Source of the DNA: Rhizobium glycinendophyticum
GTDB lineage: Bacteria; Pseudomonadota; Alphaproteobacteria; Rhizobiales; Rhizobiaceae
DNA length: 64,000 bases
Assembly (NCBI RefSeq): GCF_006443685.1
Contig: NZ_VFYP01000001.1
Coordinates: 868,001 to 932,000 of the forward strand
Direction of reading: 5' to 3'
This document shows positions 46,664 to 56,300 of this stretch, one piece after another. The notes beneath the pieces were generated by a model. That model saw only the letters and a program-made list of their open reading frames with translations. It was not told the DNA's origin and made no database searches. Numbering within the stretch: the stretch's first letter is position 1; every line of letters starts with the position of its first letter. The position numbers were made by a program, and so were the translations under genes.

Positions 46664-48982
46664 ATGGCCGACGACATCAAGAGCATTGCCGCCCTCATCG
46701 CCACCGAGATCAACGCCCGACCCGAGCAGGTGACGGCGGCTGTCGCCCTGCTGGACGAGGGTGCCACGGTTCCCTTCATCGCACGCTACCGCAAGGAAGT
46801 GACCGGCGGTCTCGACGACACCCAACTGCGCAATCTCGCTGAACGGCTGATCTATCTGCGCGAGCTTGCCGCCCGCCGCAAGTCGATCTTTGAAAGCATC
46901 GATAGCCAGGGCAAGATGACCGACGAGCTCGCCCGCAAGATCGCCCAGGTCGCGACCAAGGCCGAGCTCGAAGACCTCTATCTCCCTTACAAGCCTAAAC
47001 GCCGTACCCGCGCCGAGATTGCCCGCGAAAAGGGTCTGCAGCCGCTTGCCGATGCGATCCTCGCCGACCGCACGAGCGATCCGCAGCAGCTCGCAGCCGG
47101 TTACATCACCGAAGAGGTGCCGGACGTGAAGACGGCGCTCGAAGGCGCCCGCGACATCATTGCCGAGCAGATCTCGGAAAACGCCGATCTCATCGGCCGC
47201 CTGCGCAACGACATGAAGGATCGCGCGATCCTCTATTCGAAGCTCGTCGACGGCAAGGCGGAGGCCGGCGCCAAGTTTGCCGACTATTTCGACCATTCCG
47301 AACGCTGGGCAACCGTCCCTGGCCACCGGGCGCTGGCGATGCTGCGCGGCTGGAACGAGGAGTTTCTCTCGCTCTCGATCGAAGTCGATCGCGATGACAC
47401 GGCCCCGGTGAAGCCCAGCCAGCGGACGATCGCCGCTGCCTATGGCATTTCCGGCAAGGGCCCCGCCGACCAATGGCTGCTCGAGGTCGCCGGCTGGACC
47501 TGGCGCGTCAAGCTTTCCGTGTCCCTCTCGCTCGACCTGATGCGCGAATTGCGCGAGCGGGCCGAGGAAGAAGCAATCCACGTCTTTGCCCGCAATCTGA
47601 AGGACCTGCTGCTGGCGGCCCCGGCAGGCTCGCGTCCGACCATGGGTCTCGACCCCGGCATCCGCACCGGCGTCAAGGTCGCCGTGGTCGATGGCACGGG
47701 TAAGGTGGTGGAAACGACGACCGTCTATCCCTTCCCGCCGAAGAACGACATCCGCGGCACCCAGGCCGAACTGGCTTCGCTGATCCGCAAGCACAAGGTC
47801 GAGCTGATCTCGATCGGCAATGGCACGGGCAGTCGCGAGACGGAAAAGCTGGTGTCCGACATGCTCGCCCAGTTCCCGTCGACGGCGCCGAAGCCCACCA
47901 AGGTCATCGTGTCTGAAGCCGGTGCCTCGGTCTATTCGGCCTCGGAAACCGCCGCCAAGGAGTTCCCCAATCTCGACGTGTCGCTCCGCGGCGCCGTCTC
48001 GATTGCGCGCCGCCTGCAGGATCCGCTGGCCGAACTCGTCAAGATCGAGCCGAAGTCGATCGGTGTTGGCCAGTACCAGCATGACGTCGATCAGGGCAAA
48101 CTCGGCCGCTCACTCGATGCCGTTGTCGAAGATGCCGTCAACGCCGTCGGCGTCGATCTCAACACCGCATCCGCCCCGCTGCTCGCGCGCGTTTCCGGTC
48201 TCGGCAAGACGACAGCGGAAGCCATTGTCGCCCATCGCGACGCGACCGGCGCATTCGAAAGCCGCAAGGATCTCTTGAAAGTTCCGCGCCTCGGCGCCCG
48301 TACCTTCGAACAATGCGCCGGCTTCTTGCGCATCCCGAACGGCAAGGAGCCGCTCGATGCCTCCTCCGTTCACCCGGAAGCTTACGGCGTGGCGAAGAAG
48401 ATCGTCGCCGCCTGCGGCCGCGACCTGCGCTCGCTGATGGGCGACAGCGCCACCTTGAAAAGCCTCGACCCCAAGCGCTTCATCGATGAGCAGTTCGGCC
48501 TGCCGACGGTCAAGGACATCCTCGCCGAACTCGAAAAGCCGGGTCGCGACCCGCGGCCAAGCTTCAAGACGGCGACCTTTGCCGAAGGTGTGGAGGAGAT
48601 CACTGACCTCAAGATAGGCATGACGCTAGAAGGCACAGTCACCAATGTCGCCGCCTTCGGCGCCTTCGTCGATATCGGCGTGCATCAGGATGGCCTCGTC
48701 CACGTCTCTCAGCTTGCCGATCGCTTCGTCAAGGATCCGCATGAGGTGGTGAAGGCCGGCGATGTCGTGAAAGTCCGCGTCGTAGAGGTCGACGTCAAGC
48801 GCAAGCGCATCGCGCTCACCATGCGCAAGGATGGCGGCGAGGCTCAAGCGCCATCGATGCGTGGCGATGCCCGCGGCAATGCCAATGCGATGAAACATTC
48901 CAACGCCCGCCCGCCAAAGCCGGAACAGCCGGCCATGGGCGGCCTGGGTGCAGCGCTCGCCGAGGCTATGCGCAAGAAGTAA
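46664..48982 (+). CDS. tex: Tex-family transcription accessory/RNA-binding protein
   Basis: A 772-residue Tex protein. The N-terminal helical region begins with [20 protein letters not shown], followed by a YqgF-like RNase H fold ([18 protein letters not shown] near residue 327), helix-hairpin-helix motifs and a C-terminal S1 domain ([20 protein letters not shown] near residue 650). Tex binds nucleic acids and is tied to transcription and stress tolerance. The Gly/Asn/Lys-rich C-terminal tail is typical. Confidence 0.95.
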   Translation: MADDIKSIAALIATEINARPEQVTAAVALLDEGATVPFIARYRKEVTGGLDDTQLRNLAERLIYLRELAARRKSIFESIDSQGKMTDELARKIAQVATKAELEDLYLPYKPKRRTRAEIAREKGLQPLADAILADRTSDPQQLAAGYITEEVPDVKTALEGARDIIAEQISENADLIGRLRNDMKDRAILYSKLVDGKAEAGAKFADYFDHSERWATVPGHRALAMLRGWNEEFLSLSIEVDRDDTAPVKPSQRTIAAAYGISGKGPADQWLLEVAGWTWRVKLSVSLSLDLMRELRERAEEEAIHVFARNLKDLLLAAPAGSRPTMGLDPGIRTGVKVAVVDGTGKVVETTTVYPFPPKNDIRGTQAELASLIRKHKVELISIGNGTGSRETEKLVSDMLAQFPSTAPKPTKVIVSEAGASVYSASETAAKEFPNLDVSLRGAVSIARRLQDPLAELVKIEPKSIGVGQYQHDVDQGKLGRSLDAVVEDAVNAVGVDLNTASAPLLARVSGLGKTTAEAIVAHRDATGAFESRKDLLKVPRLGARTFEQCAGFLRIPNGKEPLDASSVHPEAYGVAKKIVAACGRDLRSLMGDSATLKSLDPKRFIDEQFGLPTVKDILAELEKPGRDPRPSFKTATFAEGVEEITDLKIGMTLEGTVTNVAAFGAFVDIGVHQDGLVHVSQLADRFVKDPHEVVKAGDVVKVRVVEVDVKRKRIALTMRKDGGEAQAPSMRGDARGNANAMKHSNARPPKPEQPAMGGLGAALAEAMRKK

Positions 48983-49007
48983 CGCTTCTCTGCGGCCCGA
49001 CTAAAGA

Positions 49008-49037
49008 GACAGGCCGGAGCTTTCGCCCCGACCTGTC
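49008..49037 (-). terminator. Terminator between tex and the DksA-like gene
   Basis: 12-base arms around CGAAAG; on the minus strand mismatches are eased by a G-U pair and TCTTTAG follows. It may serve both convergent genes. Confidence 0.55.
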
Positions 49038-49061
49038 CCACTGCCCCTCGTAGGCAAAGCA

Positions 49062-49403
49062 TCAACGCGCCGCTGCACAGTCCTTGCAGAATGGCGTATG
49101 CGGCACGGCCTGCAGACGTTCGACCGAGATCGGCTCGCCGCAACTGACACAGGTCCCAAAGGTGCCGGCATGGAGACGGTCCAACGCGGCGTCGATGCCG
49201 CGCAACTCGCCTTCGCCGACCTGGCCGAATTCCTCCAACACTTCGTCGTTTTCGGATTCGACCGCCCGCTCCGCGCTGTCGGCGCTTTTGAGCTGACTGA
49301 GATCCGTGTCGATCTTGGTCAGCCGGTTCTCGATCTCCGCCTTGCGGGCTTTGAGCATTCGCTCGAAATGCGCAGCGTCCATGGGCTGTGCTGTCTGTTT
49401 CAT
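49062..49403 (-). CDS. DksA/TraR-type C4 zinc-finger protein
   Basis: 113 residues. A helical N-terminal part carries an acidic stretch (ESENDEVLEEFG), and the C-terminal zinc finger has CVSC and CKDC. DksA-type proteins enter the RNA polymerase secondary channel; short relatives such as this are often stress- or oxygen-linked. ATG 49403 is preceded by GAGGAGG. It follows the universal stress gene 10 bases later, so both probably share the FixK/FNR-type promoter upstream. Confidence 0.9.
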   Translation of the reverse strand: MKQTAQPMDAAHFERMLKARKAEIENRLTKIDTDLSQLKSADSAERAVESENDEVLEEFGQVGEGELRGIDAALDRLHAGTFGTCVSCGEPISVERLQAVPHTPFCKDCAAAR

Positions 49404-49413
49404 CAGATCCTCC

Positions 49414-49824
49414 TCAGCGATCGACCAGAACCGAGATCTTCGAATGGCGCACCAGCCGGTCGGCGGTGGCCCCGATGAAGTAGTTGGAAATGTCAGGCAC
49501 ATGCGAGCCGACGATGATAAGGTCGGCATCATGCTCCTGGGCCGAGGCAAGGATTTCGCGGGCCGGTGCACCGGAGCGAATTTCTACCCGGGCGCTGACC
49601 GCCGCCTTGTCCTTCAGGCCAACCAGCTTGGTTTTGGCGTCCTGAATTGCACCTTCGATGAGATCGACGGGCATGTCGATCGCCAGATAGCCGGGAATAT
49701 CCTCGACAACGCTTAAAAGAACGATCTCACCGCCGTCGTCGAGCAGCGAACTCGCCTTGGACAGGATCTTCTCTCCCTTGTCGAGCGCTGCTGGATCGAC
49801 TGGAACGACGATCTTCTTGTACAT
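49414..49824 (-). CDS. Universal stress protein (UspA family)
   Basis: A 136-residue Usp: MYKKIVVPVDPAALDKGEKI at the start, and an ATP-binding-type C-terminal motif GSHVPDISNYFIGATADRLV followed by VLV. ATG 49824 is chosen (GGAG six bases upstream); ATG 49836 is possible. A perfect FixK/FNR box lies 78 bases above the start, so induction at low oxygen is likely. It is first in a two-gene unit with the DksA-like gene. Confidence 0.92.
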   Translation of the reverse strand: MYKKIVVPVDPAALDKGEKILSKASSLLDDGGEIVLLSVVEDIPGYLAIDMPVDLIEGAIQDAKTKLVGLKDKAAVSARVEIRSGAPAREILASAQEHDADLIIVGSHVPDISNYFIGATADRLVRHSKISVLVDR

Positions 49825-49901
49825 CTTGCTCTCCATCCTTGTGCCCTTGCCGGGCGTTTCCTCTGATGGTGAGATCATGCGGCGCAGACAGCTCTCCCGC
49901 A

Positions 49902-49915
49902 TTGATCAGGATCAA
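49902..49915. promoter_or_regulatory. FixK/FnrN (FNR-type) box
   Basis: TTGAT-CAGG-ATCAA is a perfect match to the anaerobox TTGAT-N4-ATCAA. It lies upstream of the divergent usp gene at a distance (centre 84 bases above the start codon) that allows the usual -41.5 position. Confidence 0.75.
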
Positions 49916-50040
49916 GCTGCGGAGGAGCGCGGCTTCGTCAACATTCCTCGAACGAGCTATCGACCATCTGGCGTCTTTTGTGAACGATCATTCCGCGCCA
50001 TATTTGGTGCAAGGCATGACATGCCACCAGGAGAACCGAG

Positions 50041-50925
50041 ATGACCGCTGCCCTTGCATCCAACGTCGAAAGCTTTGCCCTCAGCCGCCCTGTTCATGTC
50101 GGGCAGGCGCATCTGGTCGTCGCCGATCTCGATCTGCTCAGCCGTTACTATCAGCAGGTGCTCGGCCTGCAGCGCCTCGAAGAGAGCGCGAGCGGCGTTG
50201 TGCTCGGCGCTGGAGGCAAGCCCTTGCTGACGCTCACCACCCGAGGCAATGCGGCCCGCGCGCCGCGCGATGCGGCCGGCCTCTTCCACAATGCCTTCCT
50301 GATGCCCAGTCGCGAGGAACTGGCGCATTGGCTCTTCCATGCCGCCCAACTCGGTGTCCGCTTCGATGGCGCGAGTGACCATCTGGTGAGCGAAGCGATC
50401 TACCTCACCGACCCGGAGGGCAACGGCATCGAGGTTTATCGGGACCGGAGCCCGGCCGAATGGACCTACCATCCCGACGGCACCGTCGAGATGGCAACCG
50501 ACCGGCTCGACCTGCAGGCGCTCTACGACAGCGCCCCGAAGTCCCCATGGTCCGGAATGGCCCCGGATGCCGCCATCGGCCATATCCATCTGCAGGTCGG
50601 CAATGTGCCTGAGGCGGACCGCTTTTACGAAGGCGTGCTCGGGCTGAAGAAAATGGCGAGTTATCCAGGCGCCAGCTTCTTCGCGTCCGGCGCCTACCAC
50701 CATCACATCGCCGCCAATGTCTGGAACAGCCGAAATGCCGCCGCCCGCACCGGTTCCATGACCGGGCTCAACGACTATGCGCTGACCTTCAACGACCAGC
50801 AGATGCTGGCCGGCGTCCTCGCGTCGCTTCATGCTCAGGAGGTCAAGGTGGACCGCACTGCGGATGGCTACCGCCTTCTTGATCCGTGGGGGATCGGCAT
50901 CACGCTCGTTCCGCCTCAGAACTGA
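50041..50925 (+). CDS. VOC-family ring-cleavage dioxygenase-like protein
   Basis: 294 residues with two vicinal-oxygen-chelate modules. GQAHLVVADLDLLSRYYQQV opens the first and HIHLQVGNVPEADRFYEGVL the second, with metal-ligand candidates at each His and at the Glu in GIEVYRD. Resembles CatE-type extradiol dioxygenases and glyoxalases; the substrate is unknown. AGGAGAACCGAG precedes the ATG. Confidence 0.9.
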   Translation: MTAALASNVESFALSRPVHVGQAHLVVADLDLLSRYYQQVLGLQRLEESASGVVLGAGGKPLLTLTTRGNAARAPRDAAGLFHNAFLMPSREELAHWLFHAAQLGVRFDGASDHLVSEAIYLTDPEGNGIEVYRDRSPAEWTYHPDGTVEMATDRLDLQALYDSAPKSPWSGMAPDAAIGHIHLQVGNVPEADRFYEGVLGLKKMASYPGASFFASGAYHHHIAANVWNSRNAAARTGSMTGLNDYALTFNDQQMLAGVLASLHAQEVKVDRTADGYRLLDPWGIGITLVPPQN

Positions 50926-51065
50926 GGCGATTGGAGGAAGAGGGGCAGCATTGAGGCCGCAGGCGGAACGGAAGATGTTCCATTGGCGTTGTTCCTGTCT
51001 CGACGGGAAACGATCGCCATGCCAAGAACCGACATCCAAGCCGCACCAGCCTCAAGGAGCGGCCC

Positions 51066-52142
51066 GTGAACCTGCAGGTCCAGCCGAAAAGAAGTCGCCA
51101 CCGGCCGCCCCGTCATGCCAAGACGGGCCTCGACTACACCGTCTCCTGGTCGGTGATCGGGCTCTTCGTCATCTTCGCGCTGATCGCCCTGCATCTCGCC
51201 TCATTCGTACTGATCCCCCTGACCATGGCCATCGTCGTCGGTCTGATCCTTGGTCTGGCCGCTGATCGCATGGGCAGGCTGGGCGTCCCGCCAACGCTCA
51301 CGGCCATTATTCTCTCGAGTGTCTTCATCGGCATACTCGGTCTCTTGGCCGTTACCATTGCCGGGCCAGTCAACATGCTGATGCAGAACGGACCGAAAAT
51401 GCTGGAGCAGGCCATTGATTACCTGCACGGCGTCTCCTGGCTTCGTCGTCCGATCGATGCGCTGTCCAGGGGGCCCGTCTCGCCGGAGGCGATGCTGGAA
51501 AACTCCGGCACGATCCTGTCCACACTTGCGACGGGCGTGACCCCGGCACTCCTGCAGATCTTCATCTTTATGGCCTCCCTCGTCCTCTTCCTCTCGTCGC
51601 GTCTGGCTCTCAGGCGCGGGCTGATCCGCGCCTTCTCCAGCCGGGGGCGCAGGCTGAAAGCCATTCGCCTCTTCAACGAGGTGGAAGCGGCCCTTGGTCA
51701 CTATTTCGCGACGGCCTTGGTGGTCTATGCCCTCTTCGGTGTGGTCGCTGGCATCATCGCCTGGGTCGGTGGCCTCGGCAGCCCCTTGCTCTGGGCCGTC
51801 GCCGCCTTCCTCCTCAGCTTCATTCCCTTCCTTGGCATTGCCTCGGTAACGCTCGCCATGGCCGTAGCCGGTGTGCTGGCGCATGATTCCCTGTTGATCG
51901 GCCTTCTGCCTTCTGCCGTCTTCTTCATTGTCGATGGCCTTCTGGAAAACCTCCTGATCCCCGCCGCCATGGGGCGGCGCCTGGAAATGAATGCCTTCAT
52001 GCTCTTCGTTGCCATTGTCTTCTGGACTTGGCTGTGGGGACCCGTCGGCGCCATGCTGGCGGTTCCGCTGACGCTGATCGGCATGACCTTGTTCGGCGGC
52101 ATCGTTCCGCAACCGAAACTCCAGCCGAATCTGCCGGACTGA
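51066..52142 (+). CDS. AI-2E family transporter
   Basis: A 358-residue membrane protein of the AI-2E (PF01594, YdiK/TqsA) family with about eight helices and the central region LLSFIPFLGIASVTL. Some members export autoinducer-2, others Na+/H+; the substrate here is open. Start GTG 51066 has AAGGAG seven bases upstream. Confidence 0.9.
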   Translation: MNLQVQPKRSRHRPPRHAKTGLDYTVSWSVIGLFVIFALIALHLASFVLIPLTMAIVVGLILGLAADRMGRLGVPPTLTAIILSSVFIGILGLLAVTIAGPVNMLMQNGPKMLEQAIDYLHGVSWLRRPIDALSRGPVSPEAMLENSGTILSTLATGVTPALLQIFIFMASLVLFLSSRLALRRGLIRAFSSRGRRLKAIRLFNEVEAALGHYFATALVVYALFGVVAGIIAWVGGLGSPLLWAVAAFLLSFIPFLGIASVTLAMAVAGVLAHDSLLIGLLPSAVFFIVDGLLENLLIPAAMGRRLEMNAFMLFVAIVFWTWLWGPVGAMLAVPLTLIGMTLFGGIVPQPKLQPNLPD

Positions 52143-52239
52143 CATCCGGGTGGCACCATCCGTCATGTCCCTGTCACAGCGCGGGTTTACCGGCGCGCAA
52201 CTGCCGTCTTTTCGCTGTCGGCGCCGCAAGGGACCCATC

Positions 52240-53097
52240 ATGACGCAAGAGTCAGTTCGCCTCAGCCTCGGCATCATCGCCGATCCGCAATACGCCGACC
52301 GCGAGCCGGATCTCGCTCTGGACAGGCATTTCCGCCAGGTACCGGCAAGGCTGAAACAGGCGATCGATCGGTTCAACACGCTGCCCCTCGACGCCATCGT
52401 CGTGCTGGGTGATCTCATCGACCGGGACTTCGAAAGCTTCGAACCCGTCCTCGAAATCCTTGGCCAAAGCCGCCATCCGCGCATTCTCCTGCCAGGCAAC
52501 CACGATTTCTCCGTCTCGGCGGATCGTCTGGCGGATATCCATTCGACCCTCGACATGCCGGCTCCGTATTATGAGCACCGCATCAACGGTCTGCGCCTTC
52601 TGATCATCGAGGGTAACGAGATTTCCCTCTTCTCCAACTCGCCGGGAAGTCCTCGACATGCTGAAGCCGAGGCGCGTCTCGCCCGGTTGAAAACAGCCGG
52701 CGCTCCCAATGCCCAAGACTGGAACGCCGGTATCAGTGCCACCCAGGAAGACTGGATTCGGGAGCGCCTGACCGATGCGGCCGCCGCAGGTGAGCCCGTT
52801 ATCCTCCTCGGCCACTATCCGATCCATCCCCCCTCCGACCACAATCTCTGGGACAGCGAGCGGCTGGCAGAACTCGTTGCATCCGCGCCGGCCGCCATTG
52901 CCTATCTCTGCGGCCATCAGCACAAAGGCAACTACGCGGCCCTCGATGCGACGCATTTCGTCAATTTCTGCGGCATGGTGGACACGATTGACAGCAACGC
53001 CTTTGCAGTCCTTGAATTGTACGACGACCGGATCGAAATCGCCGGTTTCGGTCGTGAACCGAGCCGTAGGCTGGCTCTCGGTGTCAGTTCTCGATGA
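52240..53097 (+). CDS. Metallophosphoesterase, ADP-ribose/CDP-alcohol diphosphatase-like
   Basis: A 285-residue calcineurin-like phosphoesterase. Motifs in order: IADPQYAD (Gln in place of the usual His), GDLIDRD, LPGNHD, GHYPIH and CGHQHKGN. The D-x-Q-Y-A-D start is a hallmark of the Mn2+-dependent ADP-ribose/CDP-alcohol diphosphatase group, so that activity is the best guess. ATG 52240 follows AAGGGA; the longer frame above it lacks similarity. Confidence 0.87.
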   Translation: MTQESVRLSLGIIADPQYADREPDLALDRHFRQVPARLKQAIDRFNTLPLDAIVVLGDLIDRDFESFEPVLEILGQSRHPRILLPGNHDFSVSADRLADIHSTLDMPAPYYEHRINGLRLLIIEGNEISLFSNSPGSPRHAEAEARLARLKTAGAPNAQDWNAGISATQEDWIRERLTDAAAAGEPVILLGHYPIHPPSDHNLWDSERLAELVASAPAAIAYLCGHQHKGNYAALDATHFVNFCGMVDTIDSNAFAVLELYDDRIEIAGFGREPSRRLALGVSSR

Positions 53098-53266
53098 CAA
53101 TACCTGGCACCGATCGATCAGCGATTTGTCAGCCTTCCCAGAATGTTGCTCCTTCGGTGTCGCTTCACTCCATTGTGACTTTTGTCCCTGCCTCTGAGGC
53201 GGCAATCATCGGGCGTTACGGAAAAAGATCGCCGGTGCGCCGGTCGACCCAAGGGAGAACAGCCTT

Positions 53267-53713
53267 ATGAAAGTGAAAGTCGTCCTGTCCGCCACCGTGG
53301 CGATCTGTCTTGGCGTCTCCGCTGCAATCGCAGCCGGAGAACCGCAGACTGTCCGTCAGGAACTGATGAAGAAGGCAGGAGCTTCGGCCGGCGCACTGGG
53401 TGCGATCGCCAAGGGCGAAAAGCCCTATGACGCCGAAGCCGTAAAGACCGCCCTGACCAACCTCGTCGAAGTCGGCAAGACCTTCCCCGAGCATTTCCCC
53501 ACCGGCAGCGAAACCGGTCTCGATACGGAAGCTAGCCCGAAGATTTGGGAAAACATGGATGACTTCAAGGCAAAGTCGGCCAAGCTCGCATCGGTCGCCG
53601 AAGCCCAGCTCGCCGCCATGCCAGCCGACCAGGCAGGCGTCGGCACCGCTCTCCAGGCCATCGGCGCCACCTGCGGCGACTGTCACCAGACCTATCGCCT
53701 GAAGAAGAACTGA
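53267..53713 (+). CDS. Cytochrome c' family protein
   Basis: A 148-residue periplasmic haem protein. A signal peptide (VVLSATVAICLGVSAAIAA) precedes a four-helix bundle with the haem site CGDCH near the C-terminus, the hallmark of class II cytochromes c (c'/c556). Such proteins bind NO or carry electrons. It is followed by a dihaem cytochrome gene. Confidence 0.92.
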   Translation: MKVKVVLSATVAICLGVSAAIAAGEPQTVRQELMKKAGASAGALGAIAKGEKPYDAEAVKTALTNLVEVGKTFPEHFPTGSETGLDTEASPKIWENMDDFKAKSAKLASVAEAQLAAMPADQAGVGTALQAIGATCGDCHQTYRLKKN

Positions 53714-53720
53714 CCCTACA

Positions 53721-53744
53721 GTCGGGCGCTCTCGGGCGCCCGAC
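53721..53744 (+). terminator. Hairpin after the cytochrome c' gene
   Basis: 8-bp stem GTCGGGCG/CGCCCGAC, 8-base loop, weak T content after it. It may attenuate rather than stop transcription into the next cytochrome gene. Confidence 0.4.
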
Positions 53745-53791
53745 ATCGATTTGGGCTTCATTGAAGCCTATTCACTCGCAAGGATGGCCTG

Positions 53792-54709
53792 ATGGCATCG
53801 ATTTGGCTGAAAGGTCTCGGCGGCTTGGCCGTTCTGGGTATTGCCGGTTTCGGCGCATTCCTCTGGGTGACCGCGCCCGAGAGGCAGGATCTGTCCGTTT
53901 GGACCAATCTCGGCGACCCCGATCTTGCCCATGGCCGGGAAGTATTCTTTGCCGGCGGCTGCGCCAGCTGCCATGCGCCGGCGGGAGCGGAGGGAGATGC
54001 CCGACTGATCCTCTCCGGCGGCGCGCCGATCAAAAGCGATTTCGGCATCTTCCATCCCCCGAACATTTCCAGCGACCCCAATGTCGGCATCGGTGCTTGG
54101 ACGCTCGCCGAATTCGGCGATGCTATGACCCGCGGTGTCGGACGGGACGGCGAGCATCTCTATCCGTCCTTCCCCTATGGCTCCTATGTCCGCATGACGC
54201 CTCAGGACGTCAAGGATCTCTACGGTTTCCTCAAGACCCTGCCGGCAAGCGACAAGCTCGCACCGGCTCATGAACTTGCCTTCCCCTTCAACCAGCGGCT
54301 CGCGCTCGGCGGCTGGAAATTCCTCTATTTCAGTGCAGCCCCCCGTGCCGAACTGACAGACGCCTCGGACCTGGTGAAGCGCGGCCAGTATCTCGTCGAA
54401 GGCCCAGGACATTGCGGAGAGTGCCATACGCCACGCGATGCGCTCGGCGGCTTTAAATCCGGCCAATGGCTGGCAGGCGGACCCAATCCGGAAGGAAAGG
54501 GCGCCATCCCGAACATTACTCCAGGCTCGAAGAGCATCGGCTCCTGGAGCGCGGGCGACATCGCCGCCTACCTGGAGACCGGCTTTACCCCCGATTTCGA
54601 CAGCGTCGGCGGGACCATGGTTGAGGTGCAGAAGAACATGGCACAGCTCCCGGCCTCCGATCGCGAGGCCATCGCCGCCTATCTCAAGGCCATCCCCGCG
54701 GTGCAGTAG
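53792..54709 (+). CDS. Membrane-anchored dihaem cytochrome c
   Basis: A 305-residue protein with an N-terminal membrane anchor (LGGLAVLGIAGFGAFLWV) and two haem-binding motifs, CASCH (about residue 57) and CGECH (about 208). Each half resembles the cytochrome subunits of alcohol or sugar dehydrogenases, which usually have three haems; here there are two. Methionine ligands are plausible in each half. No dehydrogenase subunit is adjacent. Confidence 0.9.
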   Translation: MASIWLKGLGGLAVLGIAGFGAFLWVTAPERQDLSVWTNLGDPDLAHGREVFFAGGCASCHAPAGAEGDARLILSGGAPIKSDFGIFHPPNISSDPNVGIGAWTLAEFGDAMTRGVGRDGEHLYPSFPYGSYVRMTPQDVKDLYGFLKTLPASDKLAPAHELAFPFNQRLALGGWKFLYFSAAPRAELTDASDLVKRGQYLVEGPGHCGECHTPRDALGGFKSGQWLAGGPNPEGKGAIPNITPGSKSIGSWSAGDIAAYLETGFTPDFDSVGGTMVEVQKNMAQLPASDREAIAAYLKAIPAVQ

Positions 54710-54789
54710 GCCTTCCCGTTCGAAGATGACCAGCATCGCGCAAGGCTGATCCGGCATCCTGCTCACCTCGAATTGCCTTCGGAGGGGCC

Positions 54790-55014
54790 ATGAGCATTGA
54801 ACGCCGGCGGATGGAGAGTGCGCTACGCTCGCTGCTCGACAACTATCCCGATCCCGCCCTGCACCAATGGGTGGACCAGACGGTGCGCGCCTTCGAGAAG
54901 CGGCTCTCGGCGATCGTTGATCCTCGCGAGCGCGACCATGCCCAGCAGGCAGCGCTCATCCTGATCAAGACGACCCTGCAAAAATGGTCGGAAAATCCGC
55001 CGGTCCGTCACTGA
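54790..55014 (+). CDS. Small protein of unknown function
   Basis: A 74-residue, mostly helical, charged protein (MSIERRRMESALRSLLDNYP...). GGAGGGG directly precedes the ATG with good spacing, which supports translation. No family recognised. Confidence 0.6.
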   Translation: MSIERRRMESALRSLLDNYPDPALHQWVDQTVRAFEKRLSAIVDPRERDHAQQAALILIKTTLQKWSENPPVRH

Positions 55015-55039
55015 CGAAAGACCGTTGAGCCCCGCATCG

Positions 55040-55609
55040 TCACCCGCGATGCTCTGCCGCAAATGTGGAAAGCTCGGCCTCTGCCTCCGGCCCATACAGG
55101 TCGAGCGCTTTCAGCACTTCGATGGTGAACGTGTCCGGCGAAGAGCCGGCCGCCGTAACAATGCCGCCGTCGCGGACCGCCGGTGCCTGGTCGCGGTAAT
55201 GTTCGGAACCCTGATAGGTGGCATACTGCTGGTGTGAGGCGAGCGCGTTGCCGGTATGGGCGACATTGTTCAGCACGCCGGTTGCGGCAAGTCCGCTCGC
55301 CGCCGCACAGATGCCGCCGAGGACCTTGCCCTTGTCGCGGAATGCCACCGCAAGATCGGTAAAGTCGTAAGCGACGCCCTTCTCCCAGGCATAGCCGCCC
55401 GGAATAACCAAGGCATCGAACGTCTCGGCGTCGATTGCATCATAGCCGATGTCGGGCATCACCTTCAGCCCGCCCATCGAGACGACGGGAGCGCCGTCCG
55501 GCGAGGCGGTGACCACATCGCAGTTCAGATAATAGCGGGCCGCCGCCATCAGAAGCGCAGGCTCCCAATCGGCGAAATCATTCTGCAGGGCAATGGCAAT
55601 GCGTGTCAT
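55040..55609 (-). CDS. DJ-1/PfpI family protein
   Basis: A 189-residue protein with a class I glutamine-amidotransferase-like fold. The nucleophile elbow is GGICAAASGLA, and an upstream Glu in DWEP is in the position of the partner acid of DJ-1. Members act as glyoxalases, chaperones or regulators; which applies here is unknown. Confidence 0.9.
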   Translation of the reverse strand: MTRIAIALQNDFADWEPALLMAAARYYLNCDVVTASPDGAPVVSMGGLKVMPDIGYDAIDAETFDALVIPGGYAWEKGVAYDFTDLAVAFRDKGKVLGGICAAASGLAATGVLNNVAHTGNALASHQQYATYQGSEHYRDQAPAVRDGGIVTAAGSSPDTFTIEVLKALDLYGPEAEAELSTFAAEHRG

Positions 55610-55641
55610 GTCCAGTCTCCGTCCTCAGCGCAAAAGGGTGC

Positions 55642-56130
55642 TTAGTTCAACGCATGCAAGTAGCGCATGCCGGTGACCGGGCGCGGCACGAAATCCATGT
55701 TTTCGTAGAAGCGATGCGCAGCGACGTTACCCGTGGCAGCCGAGACCGAGAGGAAGTCACATCCGGCCTGGCGGGCGATCTCGCGGGCCCGGTCGACCAG
55801 ATGCTGGCCGATGCCGTTGCCACGCTGGCCGTCGCGCACGAAGAGGTGATGCAGATCCATGCCCCGCTTGCCTTCCTGCGCCCTATAGAGTGGAACCAGA
55901 ATGGCGTAGCCAATCAGGCCCTGGCCGTCGTCTGCAACCAGCGCCTGGATCCACGGCATGGGGCCGAACAGATCGCGTTCCAGCTTCTCCGGCGTCATCG
56001 CAGAGGCGTCGCCATGATGCTGGGCCAGCGCCGCAATCATCGCATTGAGTTCCGGCAGGTCGCGCGGCTTCGCGTGCCGGATGGCGATCACGGGCGGGCG
56101 GGGCAGGGTGATGTCGGTGTCTTCGGTCAT
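55642..56130 (-). CDS. GNAT-family N-acetyltransferase
   Basis: A 162-residue GNAT protein with the acetyl-CoA-binding motif (DGQRGNGIGQHLVDRAREIA, the Q/RxxGxG/A type) and the C-terminal NVAAHRFYENMDFV. The substrate is unknown. It starts at ATG 56130 with GGGAAAG upstream and lies about 50 bases after an attenuator whose leader peptide is rich in aromatic residues, so its expression probably responds to charged Tyr/Phe/Trp tRNA. Confidence 0.9.
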   Translation of the reverse strand: MTEDTDITLPRPPVIAIRHAKPRDLPELNAMIAALAQHHGDASAMTPEKLERDLFGPMPWIQALVADDGQGLIGYAILVPLYRAQEGKRGMDLHHLFVRDGQRGNGIGQHLVDRAREIARQAGCDFLSVSAATGNVAAHRFYENMDFVPRPVTGMRYLHALN

Positions 56131-56180
56131 GTTGCTTTCCCTTTTGCTTATTCTGCGCCGTCAGGGGGAAAGTCGTCTGG

Positions 56181-56209
56181 AAAACAACAAGGCCGCCTGA
56201 CGGCGGCCT
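56181..56209 (-). terminator. Attenuator terminator (3:4 hairpin) before the GNAT gene
   Basis: On the minus strand AGGCCGCC-GTCA-GGCGGCCT followed by TGTTGTTTT. Its 5' arm is also complementary to CGGCGGCC at 56238-56231, which gives the competing 2:3 antiterminator. Confidence 0.82.
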
Positions 56210-56239
56210 GTTGACAATGTGATCTTGTCGGGCCGCCGG

Positions 56240-56293
56240 TTACCGGTAGGCCCAAAAATACGTGCAGGTGATGGTTGCGCGAATGTCGATCAT
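56240..56293 (-). CDS. Attenuator leader peptide, 17 residues
   Basis: MIDIRATITCTYFWAYR. Four of its last six residues are aromatic (Tyr, Phe, Trp, Tyr). The codons UGG-GCC-UAC-CGG form arm 1 of a hairpin with CCGGCGGCCC just after the stop, so the ribosome position decides which RNA fold forms. The predicted promoter places the transcript start at or next to the AUG, so the message would be leaderless, as reported for trpL of Sinorhizobium meliloti. Confidence 0.7.
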   Translation of the reverse strand: MIDIRATITCTYFWAYR

Positions 56294-56300
56294 GGCGGCT

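Noticed and set aside
46649..48082. Open frame of about 477 codons opposite tex
   Set aside because: No motifs, and tex is unambiguous on the plus strand.
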